Origin: Pseudomonadota bacterium
GTDB lineage: Bacteria > Pseudomonadota > Alphaproteobacteria > Sphingomonadales > Sphingomonadaceae
Assembly (NCBI GenBank): GCA_023436615.1
Contig: JAEZIO010000020.1
Coordinates: 12,225-76,224 of the forward strand
Direction: 5' to 3'
DNA: 64,000 nucleotides
A program made the position numbers and the translations under genes. A model generated the notes under the pieces. It was not told where the DNA came from and ran no database searches. It was given only the letters and a program-made list of their open reading frames with translations. Below, piece after piece: positions 38,919 to 47,230 of the stretch (the stretch's first letter is position 1; each line of letters begins with the position of its first letter).

Positions 38919-40964
38919 TCAAAACCCCACCAGACGATCGATCTCGGCACGGATGTCGGCCACTGAGGGGACCGCGCTCTCGAGCAGCTTGGGATGATGC
39001 GGGCTCGGGATGTCCGGCATCGTCACTCGCGCTACGGGCGCGTCCAGGTCGAGGAAGGCCTCATCGGCAACAACTGCCGCGATCTCGGCGCCAAATCCGC
39101 CGGTGCGCAGATCTTCGTGCACGATCAGGCATCGCCGAGTGCGGCGAACGCTTTCCAGCACGGTCTCGCGGTCCCACGGCATCAGCGTCCTCAGGTCGAT
39201 CACATCCGCGCTCACGTCTTCGGCGGCAGCCTCGCAACGCGGCACCATCGCGCCCCAGGTAACGATCGTGATCCTGTCGCCTTCGCGCGTTTTCTTCGCT
39301 CGCCCGAACGGCAGCACATAGCCGTCGCCCGGCCACGGGCGCCGCGCCCATGCCTCGTCGTACATCGCCCGATGCTCGAAGAAGATGACCGGGTCGTTGC
39401 CGCGAAGCGCCGTTCGGAGCAGGCCAACCGCGTCCTCCGCGTTGGACGGCACAGCGACCTTCCAGCCGGGGTTGTGCACGAACTCGACTTCGTTGGTCAT
39501 CGAATGCCAGGGGTCGCCACATTTGAAGAAGCCGCCGGGGATGCGCAGCACCATCGGCGCGGCGAACCTGTTGTTCGTGCGCCAGCGCATCGTCCCGCAA
39601 TCGTGGATCTGCTCGGTCGCCGGCTCCGAATATTTGCGGAACTGGATTTCGGGGACCGGCATCAACCCGGCGAGTGCCATGCCCACGGCGCGGCCGACGA
39701 TTCCCTCCTCGTTCAGGCTCGTGTCGGAGACCCGTGCGGCGCCGAATTTTTCCTGAAGCCCAAGCGTCACCGCATGGACACCTCCCTTCGGGCCAACATC
39801 CTCCCCGAACAGAAGCACGCGCGGGTTCGCTTCGAGCTCCTGTTCCAGCGTCCGGCGAATTGCGGTGACCATGTTGATGCGCTGGCCTTCGGGCTTCGCC
39901 TCGTCCGTTGTTCCGTCGAGGCCGAGGCCCGCGCGGCCACCGACCTGCTGTAGCTCCCCTTCGAAGAAGACGTTGCTCGTGACGCGCTGGGGATCCGAGA
40001 TCCCGCGCGCCTGCGCTTCGGCGACTGCGGCAGCCACTTCGCCCGCGACCTCGCGTTCCATTGCCTCCCATTGGCGATCCGAAATCCCGCTGTGGGAACG
40101 GAGCTTGGGAAGCGGATCGCGGGTCCATTCCGACGCGATTTCGTCCTCGCTCTTATAGGCCTGCGTGTCCTGCGCGCTGTGTCCTTCGAGCCGCGGAACG
40201 GTCAGGCGAAGCAGCACGGGAGACCGTTTTTCCCGGACATGGGCAACCGCGTCGGCGATCAGCTTCGCAGCCTGCTCCGGCTCGGTTCCGTCGCCGTTGA
40301 AGATGGTCAAGCCGCGAAAGCTGGCCAGGTTTGCGGCGATGTCCTTGCCCGGCGTCTGATATTCCGACGGAACCGAGATGCCGTAGCCGTTGTCCTCGAT
40401 GTAAATAAGCAGCGGCAATTGTTGAGTCGTGGCAATTGTTAGCGCCGACCAAAATCCCCCGGTGGCAGCGCTCGCATCGCCACCGAGGACCAGCGCGATC
40501 GCGTCGTCGGGCCCCTCCCCGAGGACGTCCTGCCGATACTTGATCGCCTGCGCCCAGCCCGCCGCGGGCGTATATTGCGCGCCCACGCCGCCGCACATCG
40601 GCAGCGCGTGGGCGCCGCCGGGGTTTGGATAGTTGAACACGACGCCGATGTCGCGGCCGTCCGAATAGCCGCCGGCGAGGCCCATCCCCGAACCGAGCGC
40701 GTCCGCAAGCTCGACGCCCAGGGCCAGCAGCAGCGGCCGCGACCGGTAGTAGCCACACGTCGCGTCGCCGTCCTTGAGCTGTAGCCCTAGCATCACCTGG
40801 GCCATGTCATGGCCGCGGGCCGAGAATTGGTAGAGGATCTTCTTTTGCGGAACGAGCTCCTGCTCCTCGATCCGGTCCATCTCGCGCGACGTCAGCACGA
40901 GCCGTGCAACCCGGCTCCAGTCGACCGCCGCGCCGGCAAATCGGGCCGCGTCGGCTTCAGCCAT
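38919..40964 (-). CDS. 2-oxoacid dehydrogenase E1, alpha and beta fused
   Basis: 681 residues: an alpha-like half (about 1-330) with the thiamine diphosphate motif GGDASAATGGFWSALTIA ending in EDNGYGIS, then a beta-like half (about 370-681; VLLFGEDVGPKGGVHAVTLG, VIFFEHRAMYDEAW, LRTLMPWDRETVLESVRRTR). Fusion of E1 subunits is known in some branched-chain complexes. It decarboxylates a 2-oxoacid and passes the acyl group to E2. Start ATG 40964 overlaps the aminotransferase end by eight bases. The substrate is likely phenylpyruvate or branched-chain oxoacids. Confidence 0.9.
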   Translation of the reverse strand: MAEADAARFAGAAVDWSRVARLVLTSREMDRIEEQELVPQKKILYQFSARGHDMAQVMLGLQLKDGDATCGYYRSRPLLLALGVELADALGSGMGLAGGYSDGRDIGVVFNYPNPGGAHALPMCGGVGAQYTPAAGWAQAIKYRQDVLGEGPDDAIALVLGGDASAATGGFWSALTIATTQQLPLLIYIEDNGYGISVPSEYQTPGKDIAANLASFRGLTIFNGDGTEPEQAAKLIADAVAHVREKRSPVLLRLTVPRLEGHSAQDTQAYKSEDEIASEWTRDPLPKLRSHSGISDRQWEAMEREVAGEVAAAVAEAQARGISDPQRVTSNVFFEGELQQVGGRAGLGLDGTTDEAKPEGQRINMVTAIRRTLEQELEANPRVLLFGEDVGPKGGVHAVTLGLQEKFGAARVSDTSLNEEGIVGRAVGMALAGLMPVPEIQFRKYSEPATEQIHDCGTMRWRTNNRFAAPMVLRIPGGFFKCGDPWHSMTNEVEFVHNPGWKVAVPSNAEDAVGLLRTALRGNDPVIFFEHRAMYDEAWARRPWPGDGYVLPFGRAKKTREGDRITIVTWGAMVPRCEAAAEDVSADVIDLRTLMPWDRETVLESVRRTRRCLIVHEDLRTGGFGAEIAAVVADEAFLDLDAPVARVTMPDIPSPHHPKLLESAVPSVADIRAEIDRLVGF

Positions 40965-42156
40965 TCATCACCTGGAGCACCGCCGAAGCGAACCGGTCGA
41001 CATCGTCGTCGCACATGCCGCAGACGTTGAAGCGCCCGCTGTCGGCCATGTAGATTGCGTGGCGCTCGCGAAGCTCGAGCACCTGCTGCGGGCTCACGGG
41101 AAGCATCGAGAACATGCCCTTCTGCTCGGCGACATAGGCGAGCGAAGGGTCGGCCGCCGCCAGCCGCTTGCGCAGGCTCGCGATCCGCTCGCGCATGCCG
41201 TCGAGCTCGACGTGCCATTGAGAGCGGAGGTCCGGCTCGTCGAGCGCGATTCGCACTGAGGCTGCGCCGTGATCCGGCGGCATCGACCAGAATTCGCGGG
41301 AAATCTGCAACACGTGGCTCATCGCGTTGTCGGTCGCCGCCGTCGTCGGCGTCTTGAACCACAGCGATCCGACACGGTCGCGATAAACGCTGAAGTTCTT
41401 GTCGCAGCTCTGCGCTGCAAGAACGGTGTCGCACGCGTCGAGCATCCCGCGCAGACCGGCCGCGTCGGCATCGAGCCCGTCGCCGAAACCCTGGTAGGCG
41501 ATGTCGATGAACGGGAGCAGGCCGCGCTCGGCGACCAGCCTGGTCACTTCCGCCCATTGCTCGCGGCTGAGGTCGGCACCCGTGGGATTGTGGCAGCAGC
41601 CGTGCAGCAGAACCACATCGCCTGCGCGCGCCGAGCGGAGCCGCTCCATCATCCCGTCGAAAAGCACGCGCCGGTCCGCGGGATCGTAATAGGGGTATTC
41701 GACGATGTTGAGACCGGACCCGCGGACGATCGGCCCATGGTTCGGCCATGTCGGCGTGCCGATAAACACTTGCGCGTCGGGGTTTGCCGCCTTGACCAGG
41801 TGGAAGCCCAGAGTGAGTGCTCCGCAACCGCCCGGTGTCTGCAGCGCCGCGATACGTTCGTCGCCGGCATGCTCGCCCAGGAGAATGGGGCGCAGCAGCT
41901 CGACGAAACGCACGTCGCCGCGCCCGCCGAGATAGGATTTGGTGTCCTGCCGTTCCCACAGCCGCCGTTCGGCTTCCTTGATTACCTTCAGGATGGGCGT
42001 GTTGCCCGCACTGTCGCGGAAGACTCCGACGCCGACGTCGATCTTCTCAGGGCGCGGATCGGCATTGGCGAGCTCGATCAGCGCGAGCAGCGAATCGTTC
42101 TTTATCGGCCACAAATCGGCTATCGACCGAGCAACCAGTTCCGGGTGGTCCAGCAT
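40957..42156 (-). CDS. Class I aromatic/aspartate-type aminotransferase
   Basis: 399 residues from ATG 42156. Typical aromatic aminotransferase features: GVGVFRDSAGNTPILKVIKE, LLHGCCHNPTGADLS, FIDIAYQGFGDGLDADA, QSCDKNFSVYRDRVG (PLP lysine) and GRFNVCGM at the C-terminus, whose Arg/Asn region fits TyrB/AspC types. It would convert Phe, Tyr, or Asp to the 2-oxoacid. Position directly before a 2-oxoacid dehydrogenase in the paa operon points to phenylalanine degradation. Confidence 0.92.
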   Translation of the reverse strand: MLDHPELVARSIADLWPIKNDSLLALIELANADPRPEKIDVGVGVFRDSAGNTPILKVIKEAERRLWERQDTKSYLGGRGDVRFVELLRPILLGEHAGDERIAALQTPGGCGALTLGFHLVKAANPDAQVFIGTPTWPNHGPIVRGSGLNIVEYPYYDPADRRVLFDGMMERLRSARAGDVVLLHGCCHNPTGADLSREQWAEVTRLVAERGLLPFIDIAYQGFGDGLDADAAGLRGMLDACDTVLAAQSCDKNFSVYRDRVGSLWFKTPTTAATDNAMSHVLQISREFWSMPPDHGAASVRIALDEPDLRSQWHVELDGMRERIASLRKRLAAADPSLAYVAEQKGMFSMLPVSPQQVLELRERHAIYMADSGRFNVCGMCDDDVDRFASAVLQVMNG

Positions 42157-42197
42157 GCCAAGCGGCTTAGCGACAAACCCCCGCACGCGCAAAATGC

Positions 42198-43271
42198 TCA
42201 GGCGTCGTAATCGAGCGCGACTCCGTCGCCCGCGGGCACGGACTGACAGGTGAGCACATAGCCATCGGCGATCTCCTCGTCGGTCAGTCCGTAGCGCGCC
42301 GCCATCTCTACTTGCCCGCTCGTCACCTTCGCCCGGCACGTCGCGCACACGCCCGCCTTGCAGGCGAACGGTGCCGGAAGCCCCGCGGCCCGCGCGCTGT
42401 CCAGGATGTTCGCTTCCGTGAACGGTACCTTGCGGGTTCGCCCGTCGAGCGTGACCGACATGACGACTCCGGCTGCCTTCGTCTGAAGGTCTGCCATCTC
42501 CCTGACGAGCGATTGCGGCGGCCTGTCCGCGGTGAAGCGCTCGATATGGATTCGCTCGCGGCCGACGCCGCGCTCGATGAGCGACGTTTCCGCCGCGTCC
42601 ATCATCGGGCCCGGCCCGCATATGAACCAGTCGGACACGCGGTCCGCGGAGCCGATCAACCGCTCGATCGCATCGTCCACGCGCGCACGATCCAGCATCC
42701 CATTGAACAGGTCGACATCACCCTCCTCGGCATCGAGGAAATGATAGAGCTCGAACCGGTCGAGATAGCGGTCCTTCAGCCGCGCGAGATCTTCAAGGAA
42801 GATGATCGAGCTGCTGTCGCGGTTGCCGTACAAGAGCGTGAAGCGGCTGTGCGGCTCCGCCTGCATCGCCGTTCGGAGCAGTGACATCACAGGCGTGATG
42901 CCCGAGCCTCCGGCAATGCCGACGAGGTGGCGCCTAGCGGAACGGTCGAAGTCGGTCGTGAAGCTTCCGTGCGGCGGCAGCACGTCGAGCGTGTCGCCAG
43001 CCTTCAGCTCGTCGCCGACCCAGTTGGAAAAGACGCCGCCGGCGATGCGCTTGACCGTCACCATCCAGTCGTTGGAATCGGGAGTCGTGCACAGCGAATA
43101 GTTTCGCCGCACTTCCTCGCCGCCGATTTCCGCCTTCAGCGTGAGGTGCTGGCCGGCCTTGAAGGCGAACGTGTCGCGAAGCTCGCCCGGCACGTCGAAG
43201 CGGATTGAGTTTGCCTCGGCAGTCTCCTCAACGATCTCCGCTATGCGCAGCGGGTAGAAATGCGCGGACAT
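42198..43271 (-). CDS. paaE: Phenylacetyl-CoA epoxidase reductase subunit
   Basis: 357 residues. A ferredoxin-NADP reductase-like module (RNYSLCTTPDSNDWMVTVKR, GIAGGSGITPVMSLLRTAMQ) is followed by a C-terminal 2Fe-2S ferredoxin with CKAGVCATCRAK and a last Cys near VLTCQS. It passes electrons from NADPH to the PaaA di-iron site. paaC ends one base before. The 41-base gap to the aminotransferase on the same strand suggests one transcript. Confidence 0.93.
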   Translation of the reverse strand: MSAHFYPLRIAEIVEETAEANSIRFDVPGELRDTFAFKAGQHLTLKAEIGGEEVRRNYSLCTTPDSNDWMVTVKRIAGGVFSNWVGDELKAGDTLDVLPPHGSFTTDFDRSARRHLVGIAGGSGITPVMSLLRTAMQAEPHSRFTLLYGNRDSSSIIFLEDLARLKDRYLDRFELYHFLDAEEGDVDLFNGMLDRARVDDAIERLIGSADRVSDWFICGPGPMMDAAETSLIERGVGRERIHIERFTADRPPQSLVREMADLQTKAAGVVMSVTLDGRTRKVPFTEANILDSARAAGLPAPFACKAGVCATCRAKVTSGQVEMAARYGLTDEEIADGYVLTCQSVPAGDGVALDYDA

Positions 43272-43272
43272 C

Positions 43273-44013
43273 TTACCAGCGCGCGTCCGGGTAGGTGCGC
43301 GGAAGATATTGCATCGGCGCGAGCAGATGGCCGAGATGCTCGCTGTGATGGCCGCGGCGGCCGCCGAGTATCGCGCGCTGGTCCGCAGGCATTTCCAGAT
43401 TCGCTTCCGCGAGAACCCCGCCGAGCGCGTTGCGATACTCCTCCGCGAACGAGCGCGGATCGGGCGCGGTGCCGTCGGCGATCAGCGCTTCGATCGTGGC
43501 GTCGGCTTCGAAAAGCTCGGGGATGAATCGCCAGCACCAGTCGAGCCCGGCGCCCATCCGCCGCGCGCTCTCCTCGGTCCCGTCCCCGAGCCGGACAGCC
43601 CATTCGGACGCAAGCTCGCGGTGATAGGCGACCTCCTTCACCGCCTTGGCCGCGAATTCGCGGAGGAACTGGTCAGTCGACTGCACCAGCCGCTGCAACA
43701 GCATGTGCTGCCAGGTCGAATAGAGAAATTGCCGCGCGATCGTCTGCGCGAAATCGCCGTTCGGCTGCTCGACCAGCAGGCAATTTTTGAAATCTAGAAC
43801 GTCGCGATGAAACGCCAGCTGGTCAGCGTCGCCGACCTCGCCCAGAAGCAACGTCGCCTGCCCGATCAGGTCGAGTGCGACGTTTGCAAGGCTGAGATCG
43901 ACCTCGAGTGCCGGCGCATGACCGCACCATTCGCTGAGCCGCTGTCCGAGGATAAGCGAATCGTCGCCGAGCCGTTTTAAGTAATCGACGCGCGCCGCGT
44001 CCGGCGCCGTCAT
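43273..44013 (-). CDS. paaC: Phenylacetyl-CoA epoxidase structural subunit
   Basis: 246 residues. PaaC is a catalytically inactive ferritin-like partner of PaaA. Features: LILGQRLSEWCGHAPALEVD, STWQHMLLQRLVQSTDQF, AKAVKEVAYHRELASEW. ATG at 44013 overlaps the paaB stop by four bases. The gene normally next in other bacteria, paaD, is absent: only one base separates paaC and paaE. Confidence 0.93.
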   Translation of the reverse strand: MTAPDAARVDYLKRLGDDSLILGQRLSEWCGHAPALEVDLSLANVALDLIGQATLLLGEVGDADQLAFHRDVLDFKNCLLVEQPNGDFAQTIARQFLYSTWQHMLLQRLVQSTDQFLREFAAKAVKEVAYHRELASEWAVRLGDGTEESARRMGAGLDWCWRFIPELFEADATIEALIADGTAPDPRSFAEEYRNALGGVLAEANLEMPADQRAILGGRRGHHSEHLGHLLAPMQYLPRTYPDARW

Positions 44014-44294
44014 ATGTGCTTCACCTCATCGGGAATGTCGTAGAAGGTCGGATGGCGGTAGATCTTGTCGGCCGCCGGCTCGAACAGCTCGCCGGCCTGG
44101 TCAGGGTCCGAAGCGACGATTTCCTTCGACGGCACCACCCACAGGCTCACCCCTTCCATCCGGCGCGTGTACGTGTCCCTCGCATGCGCGAGCGCGAGCT
44201 GCGCGTCAGGAGCATGAACGCTGCCAACGTGGCGATGCGAAAGACCGCCCTTGCTGCGGACGAAAACCTCCCAGAGCGGCCAGTCACCACTCAC
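44010..44294 (-). CDS. paaB: Phenylacetyl-CoA epoxidase small subunit
   Basis: 94 residues. WPLWEVFVRSKGGLSHRHVG, then SVHAPDAQLALAHARDTYTR is the PaaB signature. It joins PaaA-PaaC heterodimers into a larger complex. ATG at 44294 overlaps the paaA stop by four bases, and its own stop overlaps paaC. Confidence 0.95.
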   Translation of the reverse strand: MSGDWPLWEVFVRSKGGLSHRHVGSVHAPDAQLALAHARDTYTRRMEGVSLWVVPSKEIVASDPDQAGELFEPAADKIYRHPTFYDIPDEVKHI

Positions 44295-45271
44295 GCAGCC
44301 TTCCTCGCCAGGCGCTTCGCCTCGTGAGCGTCGGCCGCTTCGCGGACCCAGGCGCCGTCCTCCCAGGCCTTGCGGCGGGCATGCATGCGCTCCTTGGCGA
44401 CTGGGCCTTCGCCCTTCACGACTGCGTAGAACTCGCTCCAGTCAACTTCGCCGAAATCGTAGCCGCCCTTCTCCTCGTTCCACCTAAGGTCGGGATCGGG
44501 AACGGTGAGGCCGAGGAAGTCGGCCTGCGGGACCGTGATGTCGACGAACTTCTGCCGCAGCTCGTCATTGGTTTCGCGCTTGATCCGCCAACGCATGGAC
44601 TGCGCCGTGTTGGGCGAATTCTCGTCGGGCGGCCCGAACATCATCAGCGAGGGCCACCACCAGCGGTTCAGCGCGTCCTGCGCCATCCGCTTCTGCTCGG
44701 GCGTGCCGTTCGCCATCGCAATCATGATTTCGTAGCCCTGGCGCTGGTGGAAGCTCTCTTCCTTGCAGATGCGCACCATCGCGCGGGCGTAAGGGCCGTA
44801 GCTCGTCCGCTGCAGCGGCACCTGGTTCATGATCGCCGCGCCGTCGACCAGCCAGCCGATCGCCCCGATGTCGGCCCAGGTGAGCGTCGGATAGTTGAAG
44901 ATCGTCGAGTATTTGGCTTTGCCCGAGTGCAGCGCCTCGACCATCTCCTCGCGGCTCGTGCCCAGCGTCTCGGCAGCGCAATAGAGGTAGAGGCCGTGCC
45001 CGCCCTCGTCCTGCACCTTTGCAAGCAGGATCGCCTTGCGCCTCAGCGACGGCGCGCGCGTGATCCAGTTCCCCTCGGGGAGCATGCCGACGATCTCGCT
45101 GTGGGCATGCTGCGAAATCTGCCGCACCAGCGTGCGCCGGTACGCCTCGGGCATCCAGTCCTTGGGTTCGATGAATTCGTCGGCTGCGACGCGCGCTTCG
45201 AACGCCTCGACCAGCTTCGGGTCATCGAGGTTCTCGATCTTCGCAGTCTTCTGGAGCTCGGTCGTGTACAT
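44291..45271 (-). CDS. paaA: Phenylacetyl-CoA epoxidase catalytic subunit
   Basis: 326 residues, ferritin-like di-iron oxygenase. Iron ligands expected in KVQDEGGHGLYLYCAAETLG and CKEESFHQRQGYEIM, with GNWITRAPSLRRKAILL before. It adds one oxygen atom of O2 to the ring of phenylacetyl-CoA to give the 1,2-epoxide. First epoxidase gene; it follows paaI by 31 bases on the same strand. Confidence 0.96.
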   Translation of the reverse strand: MYTTELQKTAKIENLDDPKLVEAFEARVAADEFIEPKDWMPEAYRRTLVRQISQHAHSEIVGMLPEGNWITRAPSLRRKAILLAKVQDEGGHGLYLYCAAETLGTSREEMVEALHSGKAKYSTIFNYPTLTWADIGAIGWLVDGAAIMNQVPLQRTSYGPYARAMVRICKEESFHQRQGYEIMIAMANGTPEQKRMAQDALNRWWWPSLMMFGPPDENSPNTAQSMRWRIKRETNDELRQKFVDITVPQADFLGLTVPDPDLRWNEEKGGYDFGEVDWSEFYAVVKGEGPVAKERMHARRKAWEDGAWVREAADAHEAKRLARKAA

Positions 45272-45302
45272 GGTTCAGATGTAGCCTCTGGGGTGCCAAC
45301 GT

Positions 45303-45728
45303 TCAAACGTCGACCACCGCTCCACCCGTCGTGCGCGAATAGCCGGTGAACTCCGCGACCGCCCGCCCCTCGGACGTGCGAACCGAAACGCGCGTGACTC
45401 CGCTTCGCCCTTCTCGAGCGACTTCCTCGGCTTCGGCAACCAGTGTTTCGCCGGCTTCCGTGCTTCCGAGAAAGACGATCGACGCCTGCGCCGCGACCGC
45501 GCGCTCGTTCCTCCCGTTGCACACGTAGGCGAAAGCCGTGTCCGCAAGCGCGAAAACCATCCCGCCATGCGCGATTCCGTGCCCATTGAGCATGTCCCCG
45601 CGAAGCACCATCGAAAGGCGGCAATAGCCAGCTCGCGCCTCCTCAATCGCGATGCCCCAGGCGGGGCCCGTGCCCTCGTCGGCGAGCATCCGTTCCGCGA
45701 CCCGACGCGCGAGTTCGTTTGCGTCCAC
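45303..45728 (-). CDS. paaI: Hot-dog acyl-CoA thioesterase PaaI type
   Basis: 141 residues from GTG 45728 (GGAGG four bases before). Features are GHGIAHGGMVFALADTAFAY (catalytic Asp region) and the closing beta strands. PaaI hydrolyses dead-end CoA intermediates of phenylacetate breakdown, freeing CoA. It leads the minus-strand operon paaI-A-B-C-E and diverges from paaG with only 27 bases between starts. Confidence 0.9.
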   Translation of the reverse strand: MDANELARRVAERMLADEGTGPAWGIAIEEARAGYCRLSMVLRGDMLNGHGIAHGGMVFALADTAFAYVCNGRNERAVAAQASIVFLGSTEAGETLVAEAEEVAREGRSGVTRVSVRTSEGRAVAEFTGYSRTTGGAVVDV

Positions 45729-45755
45729 TGGCCCTCCTTCGCTACTCCGGCGGGC

Positions 45756-46538
45756 ATGGAATACGAGACCATCGAGTTCAAGCTCGACGACCGCATAGCC
45801 CGGATCACGCTGAACCGGCCCGACCGGCTGAACAGCTTCACCGCGCAGATGCACGCCGAACTCCGCGAAGCGCTTGGAGAGGCGCAGCAGGCGCGAGTCA
45901 TCGTCCTTACGGGCGCGGGACGGGCGTTTTGCGCCGGGCAGGATCTCAACGAGCGCGCCGTCGCATCGGGCGATCACCCCGTGGACCTCGGCATTACGGT
46001 CGAGACCGGCTGGAACCCGTTGATCCAGACGCTTGAATCCATCCCCCAGCCGGTGATTGCGCGCGTCAACGGGGTCGCAGCCGGCGCGGGCGCGAACATC
46101 GCACTCGCCTGCGACATGGTCGTGGCAGCCCGCTCGGCGAAGTTCATCCAGAGTTTCTCCGCGATCGGCCTCATTCCGGACAGCGGCGGGTCATGGATCC
46201 TGCCGCGTCTCGTGGGACAGGCGCGTGCGATGGGGCTGGCGCTGACCGGCGAGCCGCTTCCGGCCGAAAAGGCCGAAGAATGGGGCCTGATCTGGAAATG
46301 CGTCGACGACGAGGCCCTCGACAGCGAGGTTGATGCGCTGGCCGCCAAGCTGGCGTCGCTCCCGCCCCTCGGCCTCGCGGCGATCAAGGCGATAGTCCGC
46401 TCGACCTGGGGCCGGAGCCTCGACCAGGAGCTTCACCTCCAGCGGGACGAAATGCGACGCTTGGGCTACACGCAGGATTATCGCGAGGGGGTGGCGGCCT
46501 TTCTCGAAAAGCGGACGCCGACCTTCACCGGCCGATGA
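45756..46538 (+). CDS. paaG: 1,2-epoxyphenylacetyl-CoA isomerase
   Basis: 260 residues from ATG 45756, crotonase fold. Oxyanion-hole regions GRAFCAGQDLNERA and GVAAGAGANIALACD are intact, with Asp in IPDSGGSWILPRL. PaaG turns the epoxide into oxepin-CoA. PaaG could also be a generic enoyl-CoA hydratase, but context is strong. Its stop overlaps the sulfotransferase start as ATGA. Confidence 0.9.
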   Translation: MEYETIEFKLDDRIARITLNRPDRLNSFTAQMHAELREALGEAQQARVIVLTGAGRAFCAGQDLNERAVASGDHPVDLGITVETGWNPLIQTLESIPQPVIARVNGVAAGAGANIALACDMVVAARSAKFIQSFSAIGLIPDSGGSWILPRLVGQARAMGLALTGEPLPAEKAEEWGLIWKCVDDEALDSEVDALAAKLASLPPLGLAAIKAIVRSTWGRSLDQELHLQRDEMRRLGYTQDYREGVAAFLEKRTPTFTGR

Positions 46539-47155
46539 TCGTATCGTTCCGCCACAAGTTCATTTTCGCCGCCGTTCCGAAGACCGGTACCCACGCAGTT
46601 CGACAGGCGCTACGGCCGTATCTCGGTCCCGACGACATGGAGCAGGCCGGCCTCTTCGTTCAAAAGCAGTTCCCGATCCCCGAGCTCGCCGCGATCCAGC
46701 ACGGGCATATCACCCTCGAGGAACTCCGGCCGCATCTCAAGCCGGAGCAATTCGAGAGCTTCTTCAAATTCGCCTTCGTTCGGAACCCGTTCGATCGCTT
46801 CGTGTCCTACTGCGCGTTCATGACCCGCTTCAAAGGCGAGTTTCGCGCCAACCCGCAGGGCGTGATGGCCTATTTCCTTAAAGCTCCGCCGATGCAGCAC
46901 GTGCTGTTCTGGCCGCAGAGCAATTTCCTCGCCCACCCCGACGGCACGCTGCTCACCGACTACGTAGGCCGGGTCGAAGAGATGCAGCAGTCCTACGACG
47001 CCATCGCCGAGCGGATCGGAATCCCGGCGACGGCGCTGGAAAAGGTCAATTCGTCCACCCGCGACGACTACCGCGGCTATTACACGCCGGCGCTGGTCGA
47101 CGGTGTCGCCAAGCTCTACGCGCGCGATCTGGAACTGTTCGGCTACGAATTCTGA
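46535..47155 (+). CDS. Sulfotransferase family protein
   Basis: 206 residues. The PAPS 5'-phosphosulfate loop is visible in FAAVPKTGTHAVRQALRPYL and the 3'-phosphate region in FAFVRNPFDRFVSYCAFMTR; it fits the short sulfotransferase family 2/3 (also called Gal-3-O type). Start overlaps paaG. The acceptor is unknown. It sits in the paa operon but shares no obvious step with phenylacetate breakdown; the next gene (a hydroxylase) may be its partner. Confidence 0.85.
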   Translation: MIVSFRHKFIFAAVPKTGTHAVRQALRPYLGPDDMEQAGLFVQKQFPIPELAAIQHGHITLEELRPHLKPEQFESFFKFAFVRNPFDRFVSYCAFMTRFKGEFRANPQGVMAYFLKAPPMQHVLFWPQSNFLAHPDGTLLTDYVGRVEEMQQSYDAIAERIGIPATALEKVNSSTRDDYRGYYTPALVDGVAKLYARDLELFGYEF

Positions 47156-47230
47156 CGCGACGCCGGCCGCTCTTTGCGAAAGGCGTCGCCGGCAAGTATC
47201 AGAGCCAAGGAAAGCAAGGAGTTGGCGCGG

